A stretch of 18,175 nucleotides of DNA from Bacteroidales bacterium (lineage in GTDB: Bacteria; Bacteroidota; Bacteroidia; Bacteroidales; UBA932): the NCBI GenBank assembly GCA_017483985.1, contig JAFUUB010000113.1, positions 1 through 18,175 of the forward strand, in the 5' to 3' direction. Every line of letters starts with the position of its first letter. Positions within the stretch are counted from its first letter, which is position 1. A program made the translations under genes and the position numbers. This document shows positions 7,522 to 14,435 of this stretch, one piece after another. The notes beneath the pieces are model-generated. The model was given only the letters and a program-made list of their open reading frames with translations, did no database searches and was not told the DNA's origin.

Positions 7522-8450
7522 AGAAGATGCTCCTGACGGCCGTCCTCGTCCTGGCCGCCTTCCCGGTCCTGGCGCAGAGCCAGACGGCGGAAGAATACAT
7601 GAAACGCTATGAGAACCTGGTCTCCCGTGTCGGTTCTTCCGGCCTGGGCGTCGAGACCCTGCTGGACAAGTGGGAGGCCGACTGGCCGGAGGACCTGGAC
7701 ATGCTCCAGGCCCGGTTCCTGTATTGTTTCGACAAATCCCAGCGGGTTGAAATGGTGACCCGCGACCAGTCGAAATTCCTGGGTCAGGCTCCGACCCTCG
7801 CCCTGAAGGACAGCCTGGGCAAGGATGTCAACTATTTCCAGGAGACCTTCTATGACGACGAGTTGTTCGGGCAGGGCATCCGTTATATCGAAAAGGCCAT
7901 CCAGCTGGCTCCGGAACGCCTGGACCTTCGGTTCAACAAGGTGGCGGCCCTGGTCGGCTATGAAAAGGAGAGCCCGGACATGGCCCTTTCCGACCTCAAG
8001 TCGCTGATCGACTACAACGCTTCGCAGAAGCCGAAGTGGCAGTACCCGGGCATTACGGTCGACAAGGACTATTTCGATGCCGCCATCCAGGAGTACTGCT
8101 TCGTGTTCTTCCGCTACGCGACCCCGCGCTGCTACGACGCGTTCCGCGACCTGTCGCAGAAAATGCTGGATTACGAGCCGAACAACACGCTGTTCCTGGA
8201 CAACCTGGGCTCTTATTATCTGGTGGCGCGCCGCGATGACAAGAACGCCCTCAAGTACTACAACAAAGTCCTGAAAATCAAGAAGGACGACATCACGGCC
8301 ATCCGCAACTGCGTCCTGCTGGCCCGCAATGCCAAGGACACCAAGCTCGAAAAGAAATACCTGCCGATGCTGGCCCAGTATGCCGAAACCGAGACAGACA
8401 AGGCTGCAGCCCGGGCCCGCCTGGAATTCCTCAGCGGAAAGAAGAAATAG
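7518..8450 (+). CDS. Secreted TPR-like protein, function unknown
   Basis: 310 aa. A clear Sec signal peptide (MKKMLLTAVLVLAAFPVLA, cleavage after about residue 19) has no lipobox, so the product is probably periplasmic. The mature protein is mostly helical, with tetratricopeptide-like pairs. The clearest are around residues 115-150 (IRYIEKAIQLAPERLDLRF) and 225-265 (the LDNLGSYYLVARRDDKNALK segment followed by YYNKVLKIKKDD). The C-terminus is Lys-rich (SGKKK). TPR proteins bind peptides or act as scaffolds; no partner can be named. The start overlaps the methyltransferase stop as ATGA (7518-7521). It is the last gene of the pyrE operon and ends 3 bases from the stop of the convergent transporter gene, with no terminator between them. 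Confidence 0.8.
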   Translation: MKKMLLTAVLVLAAFPVLAQSQTAEEYMKRYENLVSRVGSSGLGVETLLDKWEADWPEDLDMLQARFLYCFDKSQRVEMVTRDQSKFLGQAPTLALKDSLGKDVNYFQETFYDDELFGQGIRYIEKAIQLAPERLDLRFNKVAALVGYEKESPDMALSDLKSLIDYNASQKPKWQYPGITVDKDYFDAAIQEYCFVFFRYATPRCYDAFRDLSQKMLDYEPNNTLFLDNLGSYYLVARRDDKNALKYYNKVLKIKKDDITAIRNCVLLARNAKDTKLEKKYLPMLAQYAETETDKAAARARLEFLSGKKK

Positions 8451-8453
8451 TCC

Positions 8454-9410
8454 CTATACCTCCCGGCCGTGGCTGTGCTGGTATAACTCCCAGGAATTGA
8501 ATAGGTTCTGGAAGATGGCGTAGAGGCCGCCGGCGATCGAGGTGACCGGCGTCATGTAGGTATAGCCGAGCCAGATCAGGAAGCCGGTGTTCTTCTGGCC
8601 GAGGGCCTGTCCGGCCGTGATCTTGTCCACATGCTCCTTGGCGGACTTGCGGCCGAAGAGGAACTGGACGGCGGTGCAGGCGAGGGAGACGAGGATGATG
8701 CAGAGGATGGTGCCGATTCCCAGGTGGCTGTGCAGCAGGGCCTTCGTAGACAGCAGGATCGCCAGGGTAAGCCCGATTCCCCAGACATAGAAAGAGTTGC
8801 TGCTCCAGCGCATCAGCGTGCGCTGGAGTTTTTTCGTGGTATAGCGGATGATCCAGGCCAGGATGCAGGGCCCGAGCAGCAGCGGGAAGATCCGCAGGGC
8901 CAGCGAAAACACGTATTCCCAGAAACCCAGGGAGGCGTGGGGGTTGACCATCGGGATGACGGTCGGGATCAGCAGGGTCGCGGCCGAGTTGATCAGCAGC
9001 AGGTAGGTCACGGTCCCGTGGAGGTCGCCGCCCAGCTTGTCGGTGATCACCCCCGCCGCCGAAGCGGTCGGGCAGATAAAACAGAGCATGGCGCATTCCA
9101 GCAGGATGCGGATGTCCCCGGGGTCCGTGAAGGCGGCCGCCAGGCCGAAGGCTACGAAGGCCAGGCATTGGAAGAGCAGGACCCACAGGTGCCAGCGGCG
9201 GAGTTTCAGGTCGTGCGGCGAGGTCTTGACGAACTGGAAGAACAGCAGGATGGCGATGACCCAGCGCTGGCCTTCCGAGACGACGGGCCCCAGCACGGGT
9301 CCCAGCGGCTTCAGGGCCGGGATGAAGTAATAGAGCAGGTAGAGGGTTGCGCCGGTGACCATGGCCACGGGCAGCATCCATTCCTTGAGGAACCGGACGG
9401 CCTTATTCAT
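8454..9410 (-). CDS. Bile acid:sodium symporter (BASS)-like membrane transporter
   Basis: 318 aa, an inner-membrane protein with about nine or ten hydrophobic segments. Two segments match the broken-helix signatures of the BASS/AsbT fold: CPTASAAGVITDKLGGD (113-129, the TM4 type) and GQALGQKNTGF (267-277, the TM9 type). BASS proteins move organic anions, usually with Na+; bacterial members are often annotated only as transporters. In characterised members the second signature reads roughly E-x-G-x-Q-N with a Na+-binding Glu; here the corresponding position seems to be Gln268, so the coupling ion may differ. The start at 9410 gives a basic amphipathic N-terminus before TM1. The gene overlaps the upstream YczE-like gene by 8 bases, so the two are co-translated. 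Substrate unknown. Confidence 0.75.
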   Translation of the reverse strand: MNKAVRFLKEWMLPVAMVTGATLYLLYYFIPALKPLGPVLGPVVSEGQRWVIAILLFFQFVKTSPHDLKLRRWHLWVLLFQCLAFVAFGLAAAFTDPGDIRILLECAMLCFICPTASAAGVITDKLGGDLHGTVTYLLLINSAATLLIPTVIPMVNPHASLGFWEYVFSLALRIFPLLLGPCILAWIIRYTTKKLQRTLMRWSSNSFYVWGIGLTLAILLSTKALLHSHLGIGTILCIILVSLACTAVQFLFGRKSAKEHVDKITAGQALGQKNTGFLIWLGYTYMTPVTSIAGGLYAIFQNLFNSWELYQHSHGREV

Positions 9411-10089
9411 CGGCTTTCTTCAGGATAGGGAAGAACAACCGGTCCACGAGGGGGTCGGTCAGTTTCATGCAGAGTCCCGTCAGCAGGGCCAGGATCAGGG
9501 TCCCTTCGCGGATGACGATGTCCGTGCCGTCTCCGAAGAAACTGCGGAACGACAGCCAGGCGAACCCTGCGGACAGCAGCACCAGGACAACGTCGATGAC
9601 AATCTTGACATTGCTGAACTTGGTCCCGCTCACCTGGGCGATGACATCGGTCAGCTTGTCGCCGGCCAGGATCCAGGCGCCGGCGATGACTTCGATGTGG
9701 ATGCCGACGGCGGTCAGCAGGACGCTGGCCAGGCAGAGTGCCATCCGCGCGGCGTAGGTCGCGGCCGGGATGCCCTGGCAGGCCCAGATGGCCGCATCGC
9801 AGAGGTAGCCGAAGACGAAGGCGGCCGGAATCTGCATGAGGTATTCGGCCTTGAACTTACGGCCGAGCAGGATCATCTGCGTCAGGATGAAAATGATATG
9901 CATCATCCAGGTGAAGGTACCCACACTGATGGCGCCCCATTTAAGGTTCAGGACGGCCGGCGGGCAGGAAACCGGGGCGGTGCCGAGGTTGGATTTCAGG
10001 GAAAGGGCTACGCCGATCGCGACCAGGATCAGGCCGAAAGTGGCGACGCCGTAGCGGATCATGATATTCTTCAAGGTCTTTTTGGCCAT
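9403..10089 (-). CDS. YczE-like integral membrane protein (DUF6198 type)
   Basis: 228 aa with about five membrane segments. The N-terminal block GLILVAIGVALSLKSNLGTA (about 18-37) followed by ISVGTFTW closely resembles the YczE/YyaS family pattern of a first helix, a short LGTxP turn and a GTxT segment. Family members are integral membrane proteins of unknown biochemical role; B. subtilis YczE has been linked to bacillaene production. I chose the start at 10089 (MAKKTLKNI). The ATG at 10113 would lie close to or upstream of a likely transcription start, because GATATTTG (minus strand, 10111-10118) is a one-mismatch -7 box. The product is followed with an 8-base overlap by the BASS-like transporter, suggesting a shared pathway or a two-component transport function. 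Divergent from the M13 peptidase gene. Confidence 0.72.
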   Translation of the reverse strand: MAKKTLKNIMIRYGVATFGLILVAIGVALSLKSNLGTAPVSCPPAVLNLKWGAISVGTFTWMMHIIFILTQMILLGRKFKAEYLMQIPAAFVFGYLCDAAIWACQGIPAATYAARMALCLASVLLTAVGIHIEVIAGAWILAGDKLTDVIAQVSGTKFSNVKIVIDVVLVLLSAGFAWLSFRSFFGDGTDIVIREGTLILALLTGLCMKLTDPLVDRLFFPILKKADE

Positions 10090-10110
10090 ATTTGCCAGGT
10101 TATTAGGATG

Positions 10111-10137
10111 CAAATATCGTAAAAATTCCTATCTTCG
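10111..10137. promoter_or_regulatory. Divergent -7 boxes between the YczE-like gene and the M13 peptidase
   Basis: On the plus strand 10130-10137 reads TATCTTCG, one mismatch from TAnnTTTG, about 70 bases before the peptidase ATG. On the minus strand 10111-10118 reads GATATTTG, also one mismatch, about 21 bases before the YczE-like ATG. Neither has an exact TTTG at the -33 distance. The rest of the 116-base gap is a GC-rich leader to the peptidase with nothing else I recognise. Confidence 0.42.
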
Positions 10138-10205
10138 CAAGGTTTTCGCTCTCGCCCGCGCGTGAGCGGCGGAAGCAGTGAATTGAAACTCAAAAATTTC
10201 GATAC

Positions 10206-12221
10206 ATGAAAAAAACAGTTATTATGATGATGGCCGCTGCCGTGCTGGCAAGCGCCTGCGGCCAGAAGCAGGAAAAGCTTCCTGCCCTCGACCTGGCCTC
10301 CCTGGATACGTCCGTGAGCCCGGGTCAGGATTTCTATCAGTATGCCACCGGCGGTTGGCAGAAAGCCCATCCGCTCCCGGCCGAGTATTCCCGTTACGGC
10401 TCCTTCGACGCCATCGGTGAAAACACCCAGAAACAGCTCAACGACCTCTTTGCCGAGATGGCGAAGATGACCGCCGAGAAGGGTACTGTCGACCAGAAGA
10501 TCTCCGACCTCTATAAGATGGCCCTTGACTCCCTGACCCGCAACCAGTTGGGCGCCGAGCCGATCCAGCCTTACATCGCCGAGATCCAGGCCGTTTCCTC
10601 CAAGGAGGACCTGGCCCGCCTGCTGGGCCGCATGAACAAGGTCGGTGAAGGCGGTTTCTATGGCGGCGGCGTGGACGCTGACCTGATGGACAGCAACATG
10701 CAGATCTTCTACCTGGGCCAGGGCGGCCTGGGCATGGGCGACCGCGACTACTACCTCGACCCGAAGAACGCCGAACTCAAGGCCGGATACAAGAACTTCC
10801 TTGTCAAGGTCTTCGAACTTGCCGGTCTGGAGAATGCCGAAGAACTGGCAGCCAAGGACCTCGCTGTCGAGGATGCGATGGCCCAGGTCTCCTGGACGCG
10901 CGAGAAGAACCGCGACATGGCGGCGATCTACAACCCGATGTCTACCGACCAGATCTTCAAGAACTGGCCGAACCTGCACATTGACCTGACCATGCAGGAA
11001 CTGGGCATCCCGGCCCAGGAGAAAGTGATCGTCCAGCAGCCTTCCTATTTCGACGGCCTGGACCGGATCTTCAAGGATTGCGATCTCGAGAGCCTGAAGG
11101 CTTATCTGCTGGCGAATTTCATCAGCGGTTCCTGCGGTTCCCTGAGCGATGATTTCTATACCGCCAGCTGGGAGTTCTTCAGCCACCAGATGGCCGGTGC
11201 CCAGGAGCAGCGCCCGCGTTGGAAGCGTGCCATGTCCGTCCCGAACAGCCTGCTGGGCGAAGCCGTCGGCGAGATGTATGTCCAGAAGTATTTCCCGGCT
11301 TCCTCCAAGGAGAAGATGGTGGGGCTGGTGGAGAACCTCCGCACCGCCCTGGGCGAGCATATCGACGGCCTGGATTGGATGAGCGATGCCACCAAGGCCC
11401 GCGCCCGCGAGAAACTGGCGGCCTTCACCGTCAAGATCGGCTATCCGGACAAGTGGAAGGATTACAGCACCCTGGACATCGATCCGTCCAAGACCTATTA
11501 TGAGAACCTGCGCGCCGCCAGCGCCTGGTATACCGCCGACAACCTGTCCAAGCTCGGCAAGCCGACCGACAAGACCGAATGGGGCATGACCCCGCAGACG
11601 GTCAACGCCTACTACAACCCGACGACCAACGAGATCTGCTTCCCGGCCGCCATCCTCCAGAAGCCGTTCTTCGATCCGGAGGCCGACGAGGCCGTCAACT
11701 ACGGTGGTATCGGCGTGGTGATCGGTCATGAGATGAGCCATGGTTTCGACGACCAGGGCAGCATGTTCGACGCCGCCGGCAACATGGTCAACTGGTGGAC
11801 CGACGAGGACAAGGCCAAGTTCAACGAGAAGGCTGCCAAGCTCGGCGCCCAGTTCGACGCGGTGGAGATCCTCCCGGGCCTCCATGCCAACGGTACCTAT
11901 ACCATGGGTGAGAACATCGGCGACCACGGCGGCCTCAGCATCGCCTGGACGGCCATGCAGAACGCCATCAAGGACAACCGTCCGGGCCTGATCGACGGCT
12001 TCACGCCGGAGCAGCGCTTCTGGCTGTCCTACGGTGCCATCTGGGCCCAGAACATCACCGACCAGGAGAAGGAGCGCCTGACCAACATGGACGTCCACTC
12101 CCTGGCCGTGAACCGTGTCAATGTTTCCATCCGTAACTTCGGTGAATTCTTCGACGCCTTCGGCATCAAGGAAGGGGACCCGATGTGGCGGCCGGAAGAG
12201 GAGCGCGTCCATATCTGGTAA
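10206..12221 (+). CDS. pepO: M13-family (neprilysin-like) zinc metallopeptidase, lipoprotein
   Basis: 671 aa, normal for bacterial PepO. It should be an endopeptidase of small peptides on the periplasmic face or cell surface. The N-terminus is a lipoprotein signal: basic n-region, hydrophobic core, then ASAC with the lipid-bearing Cys at residue 18. The M13_N domain spans about 35-410 and the catalytic domain about 460-671. Zinc motif HEMSH is at 508-512; the third ligand is Glu569 in ENIGDHGG, where most relatives read ENIADxGG. The substrate-binding block NAYYNPTTNEICFPA is also present. The C-terminus ends HIW; the Cys of the eukaryotic CxxW ending is absent. The following permease starts inside the stop codon (TAATG), implying coupled translation. 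A TATCTTCG -7 box at 10130-10137 is the likely promoter. Confidence 0.94.
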   Translation: MKKTVIMMMAAAVLASACGQKQEKLPALDLASLDTSVSPGQDFYQYATGGWQKAHPLPAEYSRYGSFDAIGENTQKQLNDLFAEMAKMTAEKGTVDQKISDLYKMALDSLTRNQLGAEPIQPYIAEIQAVSSKEDLARLLGRMNKVGEGGFYGGGVDADLMDSNMQIFYLGQGGLGMGDRDYYLDPKNAELKAGYKNFLVKVFELAGLENAEELAAKDLAVEDAMAQVSWTREKNRDMAAIYNPMSTDQIFKNWPNLHIDLTMQELGIPAQEKVIVQQPSYFDGLDRIFKDCDLESLKAYLLANFISGSCGSLSDDFYTASWEFFSHQMAGAQEQRPRWKRAMSVPNSLLGEAVGEMYVQKYFPASSKEKMVGLVENLRTALGEHIDGLDWMSDATKARAREKLAAFTVKIGYPDKWKDYSTLDIDPSKTYYENLRAASAWYTADNLSKLGKPTDKTEWGMTPQTVNAYYNPTTNEICFPAAILQKPFFDPEADEAVNYGGIGVVIGHEMSHGFDDQGSMFDAAGNMVNWWTDEDKAKFNEKAAKLGAQFDAVEILPGLHANGTYTMGENIGDHGGLSIAWTAMQNAIKDNRPGLIDGFTPEQRFWLSYGAIWAQNITDQEKERLTNMDVHSLAVNRVNVSIRNFGEFFDAFGIKEGDPMWRPEEERVHIW

Positions 12222-13375
12222 TGAACGCTCCGCGGTTCATATCGCGCAGAATCCGTTTTGAAGGGAAGATCGCGGTCATTTCGATCGCGATCTCCTTTCT
12301 TGTCATGATTTTGGCCGTCGCCATCTCCGGCGGATTCCGGAAGGAACTCCGGAAGGGGATCACGGCCATCTCCGGGGATATCCAGCTCACGCCCCCGGAC
12401 CTGAATTATGTGGGCGAAACCGATCCGATCTCCCTGGAGGCGTCCTGGATGGAATCCACGGCCGCCCTCCCCGGGATCGAGACGGTGACCCCCGCCGTCT
12501 ACCGGGCGGGGATCGTACGCAGCGGCGACAATATCCACGGGGTGCTGTTCAAGGGCGTCCCGGACGGACCGGACAGCCTCGGGGTGCGGGTCCCTTCCCG
12601 CCTGGCCCGGATGCTGAACCTGTCCGCCGGTGACCGGCTGATCGCGTACTTTGTCGGGGAACGGGTGAAAGTCAGGAACTTCCATGTCGCGGAAGTCTAC
12701 CCGAGCATCCTGTCCGGCGACGACAACCTGGTCGTCTTTGCAGGCCTGTCCGATATGCAGCGGCTCAACGGCTGGTCTTCGGAAGAGGTCTCCGCCGTGG
12801 AGTATTCCCTGACGGACAAGAGCAACGCCGCCCTGGAGGACATGACCAACCGGGTCGGGACCCTGGTGCTGCTTTCCACCCCGCAGGAGGAAGAAGCCCC
12901 GCTGGCCTCCTCCGCGCAGAACAAGTATCCTTCGATTTTCTCCTGGCTGGACCTGATCGACCTGAACGTCGTGATGATCCTGGTCCTGATGACCATCGTC
13001 GCCGGGTTCAACATGATTTCCGGCCTGCTGATCCTGTTGTTCCGCAACATCTCCACCATCGGTACGCTCAAATCCATGGGCATGACCGACCGGGCCATTT
13101 CCGAGGTCTTCCTGCGGGTGGCTGCGAACCTGGTGCTCAAGGGGATGCTGATCGGCAACGCCATCGCCCTGCTGCTGTGTCTGGTGCAGGGGGCTACCCA
13201 TTTCGTCCGGCTTAATCCGGACAATTATTTCGTTTCCTTCGTGCCGGTGCACGTGAATCCATGGCTGATCCTCGGGGCCGACCTGGCCTCGTTCCTGGTG
13301 ATCCTGCTGTTCTTGTTGCTTCCGAGTCTGTTCATTTCCCGCGTCGACCCGGCCAAGACCGTCCGGGCCCAGTAG
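12221..13375 (+). CDS. LolC/LolE (FtsX/MacB)-like ABC transporter permease
   Basis: 384 aa. It has the standard type VII ABC permease layout: TM1 at about 17-38, a large periplasmic domain (about 40-245), then three C-terminal helices (about 249-274, 298-322 and 348-373). The FtsX-domain signature GTLKSMGMTDRAI is at 281-293, in the cytoplasmic coupling loop, and the C-terminus DPAKTVRAQ matches the DPxxxLR ending of LolC/E proteins. In Gram-negatives LolCDE extracts lipoproteins from the inner membrane for delivery to the outer membrane. No ATPase gene (LolD) lies in the window, so it must act with one encoded elsewhere. The start at 12221 overlaps the peptidase stop by one base; the ATG at 12185 lies inside the peptidase and precedes no family sequence. 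The 3' end faces the transglycosylase stop with one base between. Confidence 0.85.
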   Translation: MNAPRFISRRIRFEGKIAVISIAISFLVMILAVAISGGFRKELRKGITAISGDIQLTPPDLNYVGETDPISLEASWMESTAALPGIETVTPAVYRAGIVRSGDNIHGVLFKGVPDGPDSLGVRVPSRLARMLNLSAGDRLIAYFVGERVKVRNFHVAEVYPSILSGDDNLVVFAGLSDMQRLNGWSSEEVSAVEYSLTDKSNAALEDMTNRVGTLVLLSTPQEEEAPLASSAQNKYPSIFSWLDLIDLNVVMILVLMTIVAGFNMISGLLILLFRNISTIGTLKSMGMTDRAISEVFLRVAANLVLKGMLIGNAIALLLCLVQGATHFVRLNPDNYFVSFVPVHVNPWLILGADLASFLVILLFLLLPSLFISRVDPAKTVRAQ

Positions 13376-13376
13376 C

Positions 13377-14423
13377 CTACGGGGCGAGGGTGCAGAAGGC
13401 CTGGTAGAGTGCTTCGATGTCTTCGATGTACTTGATGGTCTCGAAGCCTTGGAAGATGCCCAGTTTGACCGTATCCACCTGCAGGATGGATTCTTCCCGC
13501 ATATCCGGGATGACCTCGAGCAGTTCGGACCAGCGGGAGTGGGGTTTCCCGGCATAAGCGGCATAGTTGAGGATGTCCTGGAGGCGGCCTTCACCGGCAT
13601 TGTATGCGGCCAGGGTGAAGCGCATCAGTTCCTGCGGATCCGCGGCGTCGTCGTCAAACATGTCCTGCAGCCGCCGCAGGTATTCGCAGGCGGCGCGCAG
13701 GTTCTCTTCCGGGTTGAGCATGTCATCCGTATGGTGTTTCCGGGCGGTGTGGGGCATCATCTGCATGAGGCCTTCGGCTCCCCGGGGAGAGCGGAGCTCG
13801 ATGTGGAACTTGGATTCGTTCCAGACCAGGGCGGCCAGCATGCGCCAGTCCCAGCCGATGCCGGCGGCATATTGGCGGATCAGGTCATCGTAGGGGCTGA
13901 GCGGCGTACCGATACGGCCGTTCTCCACCCGCTTGAACGGTTCGTAGGAAGGCTTGAAGCGTTGCAGGATGTTTGAGAAAGCCTTGGTCCCCTGGAACTG
14001 ACCGAGCCAGACGTTGACGGTACGGATCAGGCCGTCCCGGTTGTTGCGGATGATCCAGAGGGTGCTGTCAGGCAGGACCGGCGTGGAGAAGAAGGTCTCG
14101 GGAATGACCAGGGAATCGCGGAAGGGGAGGATGACCAGGTCGACGCTGTCGGCCATCAGGCTGTCCAGGGGCGCATCCGGCTGGGTCAGGAAGATGTCCG
14201 GCGTGCAGGGCGTCTCTTCTCCCAGGTTCTCCAGGAGCTCGTAGTTGAATCCGGCGCTGTAGGTCATGGTCGGAGAGGTCCAGCCCCTGAGGGCAAGGGC
14301 GCAGCGGACGAATTCTTCTTCGGCCGGCGGGGTGCGCGGGGGTTGCATGGGCTGCAAAAAGCCGGTGACGGGAAGCGTCACCAGGCTGAGAATCAAGTAT
14401 CTAGCTAATTGCCGGGGGGACAT
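13377..14423 (-). CDS. MltF-like lytic transglycosylase
   Basis: 348 aa. Lytic transglycosylases cleave peptidoglycan glycan strands, forming 1,6-anhydromuramic ends. The SLT catalytic domain covers about 175-300: catalytic Glu203 in WNESKFH, GAEGLMQMMP at 215-224, and AAYNAGEGRL at 272-281. Before it, residues about 40-165 look like a shortened solute-binding-protein-like domain as found in MltF, but at about 125 residues it is much smaller than the usual one, and the whole protein is shorter than E. coli MltF. The N-terminus is a signal peptide or anchor (LARYLILSLVTLPVTGFLQ) without a lipobox Cys. GGAG lies just before the ATG. It follows the porin gene after 12 bases and is probably co-transcribed from the porin promoter. 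The stop is one base from the convergent permease stop. Confidence 0.88.
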   Translation of the reverse strand: MSPRQLARYLILSLVTLPVTGFLQPMQPPRTPPAEEEFVRCALALRGWTSPTMTYSAGFNYELLENLGEETPCTPDIFLTQPDAPLDSLMADSVDLVILPFRDSLVIPETFFSTPVLPDSTLWIIRNNRDGLIRTVNVWLGQFQGTKAFSNILQRFKPSYEPFKRVENGRIGTPLSPYDDLIRQYAAGIGWDWRMLAALVWNESKFHIELRSPRGAEGLMQMMPHTARKHHTDDMLNPEENLRAACEYLRRLQDMFDDDAADPQELMRFTLAAYNAGEGRLQDILNYAAYAGKPHSRWSELLEVIPDMREESILQVDTVKLGIFQGFETIKYIEDIEALYQAFCTLAP

Positions 14424-14435
14424 TTCTCCGTCGGA

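Noticed and set aside
10071..12212. A 713-codon open frame on the minus strand opposite the M13 peptidase
   Set aside because: It is exactly antisense to a gene with all family motifs, its product resembles no family I recognise, and it spans the divergent promoter region. GC-rich codon usage often leaves the opposite strand open.
12029..13600. A 523-codon minus-strand frame opposite the permease and running past the transglycosylase stop
   Set aside because: Composition is Gln/Asp/His-rich and unlike a protein family, and it is antisense to the permease, peptidase end and out of frame with the transglycosylase.
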